A stretch of 64,000 nt of DNA, taken from positions 156,384,331-156,448,330 of the forward strand of contig CM040118.1 in the NCBI GenBank assembly GCA_022559845.1, written 5' to 3'. The stretch comes from Amorphophallus konjac (Eukaryota; Streptophyta; Magnoliopsida; Alismatales; Araceae). Positions 34,033 through 46,016 of the stretch are shown in pieces; position 1 is the first letter of the stretch; each line of letters opens with the position of its first letter. The notes beneath the pieces were generated by a model. That model was not told where the DNA came from. It searched no databases and saw only the letters and a program-made list of their open reading frames with translations. Made by a program: the position numbers and the translations under genes.

Positions 34033-37000
34033 TGTAGTGCCCCAAAATTTATATAAGTAATTCCTAAATTGTTTAATAATTTTCTAGAATTTATTAGGAA
34101 TTTATAAGGGCTAAATAAGATTAATGAAAGGATTATTAAATTTATAAGACATTATAAGGCCCAATAGTGTTAAACAATTAGTCTAACCCATTTAATGAAG
34201 ACCCAAAAGGTTTAAGGACCTAGCCCATTAAGTTTGGCCCATATTCTAGAAGGTTATTTAGCCTATTTACGTATTTTAAGGATAAAAACTATTTTTATGG
34301 ATAATAATATGAATAATTAACAAAAGAGTTTGATTTATATTGAATTATGTGCATGTTGGATGTAGCGGTCTATCGTGCGACCGCCACAGTCATGTAACGC
34401 ACCAGTCTTGATGCGTTACACTCTGTCAATTCTGTGAATGAAAGAACGAGCAAAAAGATTGGATCTTTGGGATCCTATCTACAAGAGATCGACTTAGGAG
34501 AACTTATAACATTACTAAGGACTCTTAGGGATTAGGTTCTGGCAAATTAAGGACTCTAGAATTGATCTAATCTTTAAACCCTAGTCAAAACCCTATAAAT
34601 AGAACCCAGTTCTGAACTGAGTGACCCTTAGTTTTGGCTCGTGAAGAATCAAGGTAAGGAGTCATAATTTCGGGTAAGTTCTTAAGAAGATTTTGTTTAG
34701 TATACTTTAGACTAATAGTTCTCCAAATTTCATGTTAGGAGATCAAGCAACCAAGGAGATTGAAGCTTCCAAAGTTGCTAGTTCGATCATAATTACCCAG
34801 GAAACTGAACACAAGACCATTGAAGATCAAGAGATTAGGATGTCTAAACGAGGTAATTAGAGCTCAATACTTTAGAACTTTTTGATCACCTTAATTTCAT
34901 CTTCTTACCCTCGAAATTTCACATCTTTAGGACAAGAGGTTGGAGAAATAGAGTAGCAGGAAGTTGCTGAAAAATCACTGGAAAAGGAGAGCTAGGGCTC
35001 AACTTTCAGACTCAAATTAGAAGCTTAAAGCCTAGTTAAGAGGTAGGTCATCTCATGATTGGTAAAAACATCTTGTTAGGAATAAAAGCTCTCTAGTTTT
35101 GATTGATTTCATACATCATAGATCATGAATTTCATGTTTTAGTAGGTCATGCATTCATGAATACCCTTAACCCTAACTAAGTTGAAAAGGAACTTTCTTG
35201 TCAAATTCACTGAAAATTTATGCATACTAGTAGCTTAGCCTTCATTCTATCATGTGGAAGTTTTTATATGATTTTCAGACATGATGTAAGTTGAGACCTT
35301 AGATTTTTATATCTTTTCTGCCAACAGACGATCTGACGCATCAAGGTAAGACCGTCACAATGATATAACGGCCTTACGATAAACCGTCACACGTTCTGTG
35401 GTGTTTGAAGTTCTCTGTTGTCTCTGACGCACCATAGATGGAGCGTTACATTACTGTAACGGCCTCACGATAAACCGTCACAGTCACTGTGACGCACCCA
35501 TTCTAGACCGTCAGGGTAACTATAGATAGAATGGGAAACTGGTTAATTTAACTTATAAATAAGCCTAGTTATCTAAGCATTGACCTGATTTCATGTCTAT
35601 AAGATTATTTACTGATTCATGATAGAAATTGCATAATTTAGGTATCTTAAGTCACATTAAGTTATGTTAATTTCATGTGCCAAAAATTCTATAGTTTTGT
35701 ATCTAAATCATGATTTTCCAAAGATGTATTGACGGAGTTTTATCATGGTTTCACATCATCACACATTCTTTCTCTATCTATAGAGTCATTTTCTTTAAGT
35801 ACATGGCACATATTTCGCTATGTTGTCCATTAATTCACTCTTTTGCATTATAGGAATATTATTCTTGGATATGAGGACCTCTCTATTGGATATTCCTTCT
35901 AATGGACTAGGAAATCTTGTTTCAAGGCCTCCGTAATTCTCCGCGAGCCTGGGATTCTCACTAGGACACCGAGTTGGTTGTACCATTAAAACCCAATTGA
36001 TTAGAAAGCATTATCGATGTTTTCTGGTTCTATCAGTGTAACGGATCTATACTGGACCATCAGGAGCATCTAACGGCCCAATATACGACCGTCACATTTC
36101 ACTGAGTCTATTTTACTGTTTCTGGATTCAGACTAATGTAACGGCCCAACACTGGAGCGTCACGTTATGTAACGGCCCAGTACAAGACCGTCACAAAGCT
36201 TAAGTATGTTAACCCAAGGTTTGACCCAAGGGTTGATTTTCCAAGGTTCTAGATGGCTTAATAATGGTCTAGGACTTATCATATTGATCAAGAAACTTAA
36301 TATAATGAATGGAAGTTATGAAATGGATCTTTATGCTGCCGATTTATTTCCATAAGCATAACCTTGTTTAAGTCATTCTTGACTCTCGCATTCTTAAAAT
36401 TGAAGCGTTCATTCATTGAATAGTGTTATCATGAACTTATTACATTCTTGGCCATACTTTATTGTTACATGCGTGGAAATAGCTTTATTTATACTTGAAG
36501 ATGCGATCGAGCACTGATTGTGTTCAAGGGCTCTATGCTAGTCCCCTCGACTGATTGTCCGAAACATACTATTATAAACCATGGGGTATGATTACACTGG
36601 CATCGCATTGCGCTAGGAGTACTTTCTCTCTATATAAGTGAAAATCCACGATACAACATGATTAATACTTGTACATGACTTTCTTGATATTCCACAGAAA
36701 TTCACGAAGTACTTGCTCATAAGTAAAAGATATTGGAGTGATGATTATGTGACTTGCTAGTACATTCTCGTTACATTCTTGTTCATGAAAGGCCAATAAC
36801 ATGTTCTTGTTACATTCTTGCTAGTTCATTCTTGCTCTCATTCTATCTTACATGATCATCTTGTTACTTTGGTTTAACAGTGTGATTGATCGCATTTGCA
36901 TGATTTTACATTATTTCTCTAGAGCTAAAATGTTAATTACTTTAATCATGCCTTCATGTTGATGCGAAGATACCTACTAGGCAAGTGTGCTCATTACCTA

Positions 37001-37361
37001 TTTCCAATCTTTTTTAGGAAATGAAGGTGATTCGAATTCGGATTCGGGATATACAAGTAGCGGGTCCGAGAGCGAATGAAAGTCATATCAAGTTGAGAGT
37101 GAAGACGTAGGGAGTCTACATTGTTTAGATTGAGTCTATGTAATTTTCTTATTTTTGAGTCTGATAGATTGAAAGAAAGTGATTGTATTTGAATATTGAT
37201 TATCAATGAAATAAGTTGGTGTTTTTTTTAGTATTGTGCAATTGCATTTATGTGTGATTGTCTTGCGCTCTGATTATTCTTGCTTGTAAGAGGCTTACCA
37301 TGCCGGCTGTTCACATTTCTCGAGCGAGTCTTCCGCTGTCATAAAGGCTCGGGGCGTGACA
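34033..37361 (+). mobile_element. Element C 3' LTR
   Basis: This 3329-bp LTR is the partner of 13330-16660, with a TATA box at 34594-34602 and the three motif clusters in the same places. It ends gggcgtgaca at 37361, followed by the target duplication tttgg. Confidence 0.95.
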
Positions 37362-37366
37362 TTTGG

Positions 37367-38838
37367 CACTTAATCCTAGGACACCTGGCTAGTTCCTAGA
37401 GGTTCCTGGTGAGAAGAATGTTCTCTCCTACCATGTGGACAAATGTAAAAATAGGAAAGTCAAGTTCTATTATCTAGAATAATTCTGGAGCCCTTATTCT
37501 ACATATTCCCGCCAAAAGATTTCGAAGGCAGAAGTGTTTCAAATTTGGTGTTCCTGCTCTATATAATGAAGCCTCCAGTCTTCGAAGAGTGTAACTGGTG
37601 CAAGATAGAAACCAAGAGAGAAAGCTGCGAAGTCGGAAGATTAAAATATAGAGAGAGTCATCTATGAGCTCGAGAACAAGAAGAAAATAGGAAAGAACTA
37701 GAGAGAAAAGAGTGAGAAGAGTGAGAAGAAGAAGAGCTTGTGAGAATTGCCTAGTTCAAGGAGAGAGAGTAAAAGAGAAAGAGAGTTAGAAGAAGAAGAA
37801 GAACTAGAGAGAGAGAGAGAGAGGCCACCCAATTCAAAAGTAAGAGTGAGAAGAGAGGAGATCTACCGTGAAGCGAAGCTCAGTTTCAGATATCACATTC
37901 AAAATGCTTCTAGTGGAAGCTACAACATCTTCATGTGTTTTGAATCATTTATTGTGATGTTTTGTTCAGCGTTTGATTTCCGTTTGTCTTCTTCCTTTTT
38001 CATTCTAGATTTAGTCTTTGCCTTGTTGTGCTCGGTGCACACGAGGTGGTTGCACACAGTTCACAACTGTGTGTGGTTTGCTTAAGGAAACCTGAGGGTG
38101 GAGGTTGTTCCTCCAGTGTTCCCTTTGTGCCTTGAAAGGAAGAGAGGATTGTTCCTCTAGGGTGTGGGCAACTGGGAGTTGTCTCACATATCCCTCTATG
38201 GTATCAAAGGAAGGGAGGATTTGTTCCTCCGGTCACTGCTTGTAGAAGTGGATCTGGTCTTCGCTGGGGTCTAGATCAGGAAGAAGGGATTTGTTTCCCT
38301 TGGTTCAAGCTGTTTGGGAGCGTTTATTGCAGACTAAGTCTGTGGTCTTGCTTTTGCAAGGGAAGCCTAACTCGGTTTGAGTGAGGAGTGGACATAGGTC
38401 TGTGCATAGCAGACCAAACCACCTAAAAAACCCATCGTTCAGTTGTTGTGATTGATATCTTTCTTGTAACTCCTTCATAGGTTGGTATATGAGAAGATGC
38501 TATAGTGCATTTTCATTATACACTAAGTGTTTGAATTGAGTTCCATTAGAACTGATTACTCTGTGATGGTTTTGTGAAGTAGCTTCCGGCTGATTCTGCA
38601 TTCCTAGTTATTTGGTTTGGAGAACATAGCATTTTCTCTATCGTCATTGTTTCAATTCAGTATTCATCATTTCAGATATTAGTTCCCATACAAATGTTCT
38701 GCTACTGTTTCTCAGATCTTATCTGAGGTTGCATTTTGGCAACTAGTCTTTATTTCGTTTAAAAGTTATTAAATCGGGCATAAATTCCTAGCTGGATCTA
38801 TTTACTCCCCCCTCTAGATCCTAGCAGTGCACCTAACA
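37367..38838 (+). mobile_element. Element B 3' LTR, right part
   Basis: The remainder of the B 3' LTR matches 5637-7101. It includes the TATA box (37560-37567), the GA-rich leader and the ending gcacctaaca at 38838. The 112-codon open frame at 37747-38085 is the counterpart of 6103-6417 in the 5' LTR. Confidence 0.93.
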
Positions 38839-38843
38839 CGAGT

Positions 38844-39627
38844 CACATGAGGAGAACTACCCTAATCATGATATGGAGCTGGCAGCGGTGATATTTGCTC
38901 TGATGATCCAGAGGCACTATCTATATGGGGAGAAATTCATGATTTTCACTTACCACCAGAGTTTGAGGTATGTGTTTACTTAGGAGGATCTTAACCTCAG
39001 GCAGAGGGGGTGGATGGAGTACCTGAAGGACTATGATTTCACCCTATCTTATCAGTCAGGCAGGATGAATGTAGTGGCTAATGCTTTGAGCAGTAAGGTG
39101 GTGATCAGTCAGATGATGTTGAGGAAATGGGGGTTATGAGAGCAGGTGCCAGCAATAACTTTCAGGCTCAAGGTCCCTCAGGACCAAGGGTCGGCCATTC
39201 TCGCAAGTTTGACAGTCACGCCAGCTATCCGTCGTCAGGTGATGGAGGCTCAGCGTGTGGACCCCGAGCTACCTTGTATTCTATCATTGGCTGAGGTGGA
39301 GTTTCGTGAGGATGAGGCAGTAAGGTTCAGACGCAGACTGTATGTTCCTGCCGAGGAGCAGGTGAGGAGTGCCATGTCGCAGGAAGCTCATGGCACCCGG
39401 TACACCATACATCCAGGAGTGACAAAGATGTATCGGAATTTGAAGAGGTAGTTCTGGTGGCCTAGCATGAAGAGGGATGTTGCAGAGTTTGTGACCGGGT
39501 GTTTGACTTGCCAGCAGGTGAAAGTGGAACATCAGCGACCAGGTGGTACACTTCAGCTCTTGGAGGTTCCTGCGTGGAAATGGGACCCCGTGACTACAGA
39601 TTTTTTAGTTGGGTTCCCGAGGACTCC
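38844..39627 (+). pseudogene. pol: Element A RNase H end and integrase N-terminus
   Basis: The frame resumes with [15 protein letters not shown]. The third RNase H aspartate is lost (IFTYHQSLR for YSDHKSLR), and a stop follows near 38979. The integrase zinc finger is recognisable by HPGVTKMYRNLKR, with a stop at 39449, and [11 protein letters not shown]. The first catalytic aspartate lies in VTTDFLVGFPR. Element E cuts the frame at 39627, between the zinc finger and the rest of the catalytic core. Confidence 0.88.
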
Positions 39628-42005
39628 TGATGCGACACCACCTTGGGGGTGGCAGCCCCTAGGCCGATGCACCTCAGACCTAACAAAGCAAGCACAATCG
39701 CAAGAACATGAAGTTAACATCGGCGGATGCTCACACGGTGCACACACTCAACCCGAGGGTGACTCGGGGATACCGAGTCGAGGGTGTGGGACAGGACCAA
39801 TGCTGGTGGAGGACTAGCAAGGCTAAGGTTAGCCTCCCCTAGGTACAAGTGCCCGAATCAAAGAGCAGGCCGTGTGCCATAGGGCATGGGGTTCACTCTC
39901 TTACCCCCATGGCGGTCACTCGAAGGTGGTAGAACTTCGGGACCAGGCGCTCTCTCTCTTGACCGACGGAGCAAACGTCAAATATTGAAGGAAAAAGCAC
40001 AAATTAGAAGCAAGGGTCGAGAGCTTACCTGGCCGGTTTGAAGAAATCGACCCCGGTCAGAGACGAGGGCGAGTGGGGAAGCGTGGGTGCACCTCCCTCA
40101 CGCTGCGTTGATGAAGCTTCAACCTAAAAATTAGTAGAGTACATCACTACGCCTCTCGCAGGAGGGGTGGAAAAGGGGTGGGGATGTTCAAATACATTCA
40201 AACACTACCTCCACGCAGGGAGGGGCGCTAAGCCGGCATGGCGAGGGAGGGGAATAAGTCGAGACCGGTCTATCCCGGTGCTAGCTCGGTTGGGACAGCA
40301 AGCTGATGTCGGAGGCGCCACGAACTCCTTCGAACCCAGATGAAGGTAGGACTAGCGCCAAACTTCTCTGGACTGGCTCAGGAGAGCCTAGTAAAAATTT
40401 CAGATCAATCGGAGGTCGAGGGAAGCCGTGGAAGCTCCGAGAGTTAGGGTGGATTGGCACGGCCCTGACTGCTCCAGAATCGCAGCCGCCAGAGGATTAC
40501 CTCGCCCTGAGCACCTCCGAGCTCCGATGAAGGTGTAGCGGGTATCAACACGACTGGGGGAGGGTCCTCTTCGTCCGGAGACCAACGGGACCACCAGGCG
40601 AGGTCGGAGTAGAGCGGAGGAAGCAAATGAGTAGCCGAGGGTCAGACCTGGTGCTGGTGGAGCAGATGTGCGCGAGTTGGTGAAAACGGCCGGAACGCAA
40701 TCCTCCGGTACTCAAACGACTCCCTTCATCTTGGGTCGGGTAGAGGACGTGCAGCAAATATTCTTCTCTGAAGGGTGCACCAAGAACTTCACAGAGCTGG
40801 CAGTGATAGCTTCTACAAGTCGCCTATATCTATCTGCAGGAGGCAGAGTGCGCAGTCTAGCGAAATCAGCTCCTCCGGACAGCTCGGACGTCGGATGGTG
40901 GTGGAAGAGCCCTCGTTGGAAAGCTAGCTCGAAGACAAATCTTGTTGATGTTGGAGGTTCACCTGGATCTGCTAAGACGAGGCAGGGCTGATGCTGCAAG
41001 TTGCGTCCAGTTCTGCTGCAGTGGTGGACATGGTGGTGGGTGGGGATGGGAGGTGCTAATGGTGGAAGTGAGATGGGGAAATGAGTGGAGATGGGTCAGG
41101 GGTGAAGCCTGGTTGAGAGGGAACCAGGGGAGGGTCAAACCAGGGTGAGGGAGGAGGGAGATGAGCTGCTGGGGGTGGAGCTAGCAGGGGGGAAGTGTTG
41201 GGGTTGCAGGTCTGCCAAGGGTGGGAGAGAGCAGGGCACAAATGGCCAACGGAGGGGAAGTTTCCCTAATTTTTTAATTTTGGTTTAATGTGGGTAGTCA
41301 ATTGGGGTCTTGGGGATGTAAAGGGTTGTGTTGGGAGATGGAGAGGTGTGTTGGGGAAGGGAAGGGGTGGCTTGGGAAGAGGGGGGGTTGTGTTGGAGAG
41401 TGGAGAGGTGTTTTGGGAATATGAAAGGGTGTCTAGGGAGAGGTGGAGTTAATGAGGGGGTTTATGGATTTATGGGGAAGTGAAGGGACACTTGATGAGG
41501 TGGAGGGGTGGGCTGATGTGGTTGGTGATGTGGCGGGGAGGGAGGAGATAGAAAGGGGCGCCCCCTAGAGAGAGAGAGAGAGAGGGAGGTAGGGGAGCTT
41601 CTCACTCCAAGGGCTTCTCACCCAAAGACTTGGCTTCTCACCAATGGGATCACACAAAGAGGGATTTTCTGAAAGTGCTCAAATATTCATTAACCAACTA
41701 ATGGGGGGTTGGGTCCTATTTATAGGAGCTCAACCTTTTACAGGACCAAAATGCCCATGGCATTACACTAAATGACCACTGATGTCCTAGAATGCAAACC
41801 ATGGGTCAAATGACTCAAACATAGGGAAATAACTCATGGACCTAGGGACATGACTCAAATAAAAAGAAAATTACACAGTTATGACTCAAAGAAAATTAAA
41901 AATTGCATTCCATGACTATGAAAAATGTGACGAACACGATGGTGTGATGTCAGCGAGCACTCAGACCCTCGAGAAAATATGAAGGGGTAAGGGATGCCCC
42001 CATCA
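39628..42005 (-). mobile_element. Element E: solo LTR in reverse orientation inside the A integrase
   Basis: The unit runs from TGATGCGACACC to GCCCCCATCA, with target duplication actcc (39623-39627 and 42006-42010). Removing it rejoins the integrase frame. There is no primer site, polypurine tract or coding region, and a minus-strand TATA box lies 280 bases from the right end. This fits a 2378-bp solo LTR left by LTR-LTR recombination. Short open frames within it (for example 40668-40991) have no recognised product. A GA microsatellite lies at 41569-41583. Confidence 0.82.
41715..41724 (-). promoter_or_regulatory. TATA box of element E
   Basis: On the minus strand the sequence is tataaatagg, about 280 bases downstream of the LTR start TGATGGGGGCATCC. 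It gives the LTR its orientation. Confidence 0.6.
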
Positions 42006-42010
42006 ACTCC

Positions 42011-43021
42011 TAGTGGGCATGATAGTATTTGGTTGCTAGTGGACAGACTGACAAAGATAGCTCAGTTGTTACCAATCATAGTCAGTTGGAGTGTGCCCAA
42101 ATTGGCCCGATTATATGTGGAGCAGATTGTTCCCTTGCATGGAATCCCTATTTCCATTGTATCGAATCGAGATCCTCGCTTCACTTTCAAATTTTGGAGG
42201 AGCTTTAAGAGAGCTCTGGGTATGGAGTTAGCATTCAGCTTGGCTTACCACCCTCGATCGGACGGTCAATCAGAGAGGACCATCCAGACTCTAGAGGATA
42301 TGTTGAGATCCTATTGCCTGGAGTGGCAAGCAAGTTGGATTCATCATTTGCCAGTGGTGGAGTTCGCCTATAACTACAGCTATCATTCCAACATTGATAT
42401 GGCTCCATATGAGGCGTTGTATAGGCGACCGTGTAGGAGTCCACTCGATTGCTTTGAGGTCAGTGAGCGAGTCATGACAGGGCCCGAATTGGTGCAGCAG
42501 TGTATCGAGGAAGTGCAATAGACCAGGTAGAAGTTGCTGGCAGCGCAGAGTCAGCAGAAGAGTTATGCGGATTCGAGGAGGCAACCCCTTAGCTTTGCTG
42601 TGGGAGACTAGGTGTTCTTGAGAGTCTCCCCTATGAAGGGGGTGATGCGCTTTGGCCGGCGTGGTAAGCTGAGTCCCCGCTACATTGGCCCTTTTCCCAT
42701 TGTTGAGCGCATTGGCAAGGTGACGTATATATTGCAGCTACCCCCAGAGTTGGCAACTGTGAATGATGTGTTCCATGTGTCGATGCTTTAGAGGTACATG
42801 CCGGATGGTTCTCATGACCTGGAGGATTCTGTGTGGCTTGAGGTGACCCCAGACTTATCTCTCCTGGAGTATCCTGTCCGCATTAAGGATCGGCATGAGC
42901 AACGCCTGTGGAACAAGGTTATTCCTCTAGTTATGGTAGTTTGGCAATGTCACTCAGGTGGTGAGGCATCTTGGGAGTGAGAGAATGAGATGTGGTAGTA
43001 GTTCCCCTACCTGTTCGAGTA
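42011..43021 (+). pseudogene. pol: Element A integrase core, GPY/F module and chromodomain
   Basis: The core resumes as SGHDSIWLLVDRLTKIAQLL. The second catalytic residue is Asn (VSNRDPRF, codon at 42165-42167), as in element C. The catalytic glutamate survives in DGQSERTIQ. Stops occur at about 42519, 42608 and 42789. The GPF module reads RYIGPFPIVERIGKV. A chromodomain remnant with GGEASWE ends near 42978, followed by stops. Its tail corresponds to the chromodomain end of C and D, so A belongs to the same broad clade. Confidence 0.9.
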
Positions 43022-43149
43022 AGTTTCTTCCCTCATTAGCCATGTTCTAGCTTAATTTCGAGGATGAAATTTTTATAGCCCTTATGGCTTTACTGGAAGT
43101 TTTTTCCAGAAAGCTTGGGCTATCATTGAGCAAGATGTAATTGCTGCTA

Positions 43150-44300
43150 TACAGGTATTCATTACTAAACGCAGACCCCTCCCTAGGGAGTTCACTGCCA
43201 CCCTCATTGCTCTTGTACCCAAGACTCACAATGCCTTTGATATTGTTGATTACAGACCAATTAGTTTGTGCAACTTTCCCTATAAAATCATTTCAAAGAT
43301 CTTATGCAACAGACTTAGCAAATTCCTGCCATCTTTGATATCCAAGGAACAATCTGCTTTTGTAAAGGGCAGGCACATAGTAGACAACATTGCCCTTGCT
43401 CAGGAAATGTCTCAGAATTTGGGAAGAAGGATCAGAGGGGGCAATGTTATGTTCAAATTGGACATGGCCTTATGATAGAATTGAATGGGACTTTCTCTTT
43501 GTGGTGCTGAAGTGGTTTGGTTTTAGTAATATCTTCATTGAGATTATGGAATTGTTGGTTAATAATTGCTGGTTTTCAGTTTCCATTAATGGGGAATCAG
43601 CTGGTTTCTTTAAATCCACCAGGGGCCTCCGACAGGGTGATCATATAGCCCCCTATCTTTTTATTCTGGCTCATGATTCACTTAGTAGATCTCTTCATAA
43701 AGCATTATTGGAGGGGATGATTGGATGGTTCTCTGGGCCTCGAAGATGCCCTATCATCTCTCACCTTCTATTTGCAGATGACACACTCATTTTTGCTAAC
43801 GCCTCTGCTACCTCTATCAGAAAGCTTATGGATATTCTACACACATTGAAAGAGCCTCTGGTCAGCTTATTAATGTGCACAAGAGTGGTTATTTCATTCA
43901 TCCAAAAAATTCTCAGCTTCTTTCTAGCAGAATAGAGAGCATTACTGGTTTTGCCAGACAGAACTTTCCACACAAATATTTGGGCTTTCCTTTGGCTTTA
44001 GGCAGGATCAAGAAGGTTCACTTTGTGGGTGCTATAACTGCTATTCAAAGGAAGATTGAAGGATGGTAAGTGAGATTCCTTTCTCAAGGTGCTCGCCTCA
44101 TTCTTATCAAACATGTGCTATCTTCAATTCCTATACATATTTTAGCTTCCACTCCAATCCACAAAGGGGTCCATCACAATCTTGATCAATCCTTTGCCAA
44201 TTTTTTCTGGGGCTCTTCCAAACATGGCAACCGAAAGCACTGAAAATCTTGGCTTGATATCTGCAAACCAATTCCTCAAGGAGGTTTGGGTATTATATCC
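43150..44300 (+). pseudogene. LINE reverse transcriptase (element F)
   Basis: LINE RT motifs run in order: VDYRPISLCNFPYKIISKIL, ISKEQSAFVKGRHIVDNIAL, KLDMA and YDRIEWDF (split by a frameshift at about 43465), RGLRQGDHIAPYLFIL, and the catalytic LLFADDTLIF near 43770. A frame change near 43860 precedes KYLGFPLALGRIKKVHF, and stops lie near 44067 and 44240. It copied element RNA at the target site. It is inactive. Confidence 0.9.
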
Positions 44301-45260
44301 TTAAGACACATGGAAATAGCTCTTCGGACCAAAATGTTATGGCATGCCTTATTTTCTGATTCTTTATGGGCTGTGTTCTTTAGAGCCAAATACATTAGAG
44401 GCAATCATATTAGTCTTGTTAACTTTAATGAAATGCAACGCTTTAATAGGTCTAGTTGGCTGCTGGCCAAGAACCTCATTGTCCAGAATCTGAGAGTTAT
44501 CATTGGTGATGGTCAATCTACTAAATTCTGGAAGGATAATTGGATTGGGGACAGGAGTTTGGACTCCTTTATTTTTGATAATTCTATTCCTGATTGCAAT
44601 GCCTCTGTTCGAGACATTCTGTCCACTCTTACCTCGGAGGTTATCAACTGTTTGAATTGTTTTCTTCCCAGAGATTTAACAAGAGCTGTGCTTCTGACTA
44701 CTTTATCCCAGATTCCAGACAAAGCAATTTGGTCTCTTTCTTCTAGTGGAAATTGTACAGGGTCTTCAATATACAGTAATCTGTTTAGTATCCAGTAGTT
44801 GGAAACTCATTCTTTTTGGAGGCTGTTTTGGTCCCCATGGATTCCTACTAGAATCTCAGTTTTCTTGTGGAAGATCATACATAATTGTCTACCTCTGGAC
44901 TGTAATATCAAATGTTCAGGAATCCCTTTGTAATCTAAGCGCAGGTGTTGCAAGGATAGTAAAGAGGAAGACATTAACCACCTTTTTGCAAACAGTGAGC
45001 TAGATAATCACATATGGTCATACTTTAACTCAAGAGGCCTTCATATTTCTGGTATCACAGCTAGAAGAATTATAATATGCACTGTCCTTAATGTGAAGAG
45101 TAATACATCCTTCGGACTGTTTGCTATTGGTGTAATGGCTTACGGATTATGGGAAATGTGGGCTGCCAGAAATGCCTTTATCCATGAAAATACAATAATC
45201 AATCCAAATAAGTTGATTCAGAAAATCATTGTTCAGGTCCAATAGGTTGTACAAAGTTCT
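44286..45260 (+). pseudogene. LINE post-RT region (element F)
   Basis: The open frame at 44286-44798 carries the usual plant LINE sequence after RT: GGLGIISLRHMEIALRTKML and DGQSTKFWKDNWIGD. Behind it lies the cysteine-containing zf-RVT type segment (WIPTRISVFLWKIIHNCLPL), broken by stops near 44796 and 44935. It links RT to RNase H and its role is not well understood. Confidence 0.8.
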
Positions 45261-45344
45261 GGATATCAGGAACCAAACAACTCCAGGAGGAATATACTAT
45301 CTTCCTTCAACATCTCTACCTGCTCCAATAAGAACCAATCTATC

Positions 45345-45782
45345 ATGTTGGTGAAATGGTTGTGTCCTCCATGGCCATATCTGAAACTTAACACTGATGG
45401 TGCATTTAAAGGTGATGGAGTTTCAGGAGGTGGAGGTATTATCCAAGATGGCCACGGCTCTTCTTTATTAGCTTTCTCTCACTTTTATGCACAGGGTAGC
45501 AGTTTAATTGCTGAAACCAGAGCTCTTATGGAGGGCTTAAGGTACCTGAAGGCCTTGACTTCTCAACCAACTCACATTGAATGTGATTCCCTAACTCTTG
45601 TGCATATAGTAACCCGAAAGTCACCTTGCCCGTGGAGGATTGTTTTCTATATTAGAGAAATTTGGAATTTACTATCCAACACGGACTCTATTTCACACAT
45701 TTTTCGTGAAGCCAACCAGGTGGCTAATTCTTTGGCTAACCTAGCATGTTCCATGCAATGTAATTCTTTCTTTCTTTCGTAG
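45345..45782 (+). pseudogene. LINE RNase H domain (element F)
   Basis: The open frame of 145 codons starts MLVKWLCPPWPYLKLNTDGA. Plant LINE RNase H features are visible: LNTDGAFKG with the first Asp, AETRALMEGLRYL with the Glu, IECDSLTLV with the second Asp, and FREANQVANSLAN with the last position changed to Asn. This domain is unbroken. It would remove RNA from RNA:DNA hybrids. The frame is open only here; upstream stops isolate it. Confidence 0.88.
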
Positions 45783-46003
45783 CAACAACTTCCCATGTCT
45801 ATAAAAGGGGTTGCTCGCATGGATAAGTTGGGTATGCCCAACATCCGACAGATGTAATATGTTTTGCTCCTTTTGATATATAAATAAAATTCTCCCCCTA
45901 GTGAGTAATGGTGGAGTGGCTTTCTCTCAACCTCTGGTAGAGGGTGCACTCTCCTATTGCAGCTAGGTAGGGTTTTCCCAAAAAAAAAGAATGAAATTTT
46001 TAT

Positions 46004-46016
46004 AAGGGAGGAGGAC
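46004..46016 (+). other. Polypurine tract of element A
   Basis: The sequence aagggaggaggac directly precedes the 3' LTR. Before the LINE insertion it followed atgaaatttttat, so the tract was complete when A inserted. Confidence 0.75.

Larger units (their letters stand above)
13330..37361 (+). mobile_element. Element C: Ty3/gypsy chromovirus inside the B 3' LTR
   Basis: C is complete from LTR to LTR once D is removed. Its 5' LTR is 13330-16660 (3331 bp), its 3' LTR 34033-37361 (3329 bp), and the target duplication is tttgg (13325-13329 and 37362-37366). LTRs begin TGTAGTGCCC and end CGTGACA. It carries a primer binding site at 16668, gag, protease, RT, RNase H, integrase and a C-terminal chromodomain, which indicates the Tekay/Del clade. 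Several stops and frame changes make it non-coding. Element D splits its integrase at 20440. Confidence 0.95.
4531..38838 (+). mobile_element. Element B: Sirevirus-like Ty1/copia element inside element A
   Basis: B starts TGTTGTG at 4531 and ends CCTAACA at 38838. The flanking 5-bp duplication is ggagt (4526-4530) and cgagt (38839-38843), with one mismatch. Removing B rejoins the RNase H frame of A, giving RQLE followed by SHEENYP. The LTRs are 2571 bp (4531-7101) and about 2577 bp (12225-13329 plus 37367-38838). The 3' LTR is split by element C. The 5.1-kb interior holds a broken gag and a long non-coding zone but no recognisable pol, so the element is non-autonomous or deleted. The Sirevirus assignment rests on gag layout and repeated polypurine tracts. 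Confidence 0.9.
43078..45990 (+). mobile_element. Element F: 5'-truncated LINE with RNase H
   Basis: This is a non-LTR retrotransposon on the plus strand. It is bounded by a perfect 14-bp target duplication atgaaatttttata (43064-43077 and 45991-46004) and ends in an A-rich tail (45980-45990). It starts inside the RT region, so the endonuclease is missing through 5' truncation. It holds LINE RT, a downstream region and a C-terminal RNase H. It inserted immediately before the polypurine tract of element A. Confidence 0.93.

Noticed and set aside
40306..41148. Several open frames on both strands within element E
   Set aside because: They overlap each other, lie inside a probable solo LTR and show no known motif.
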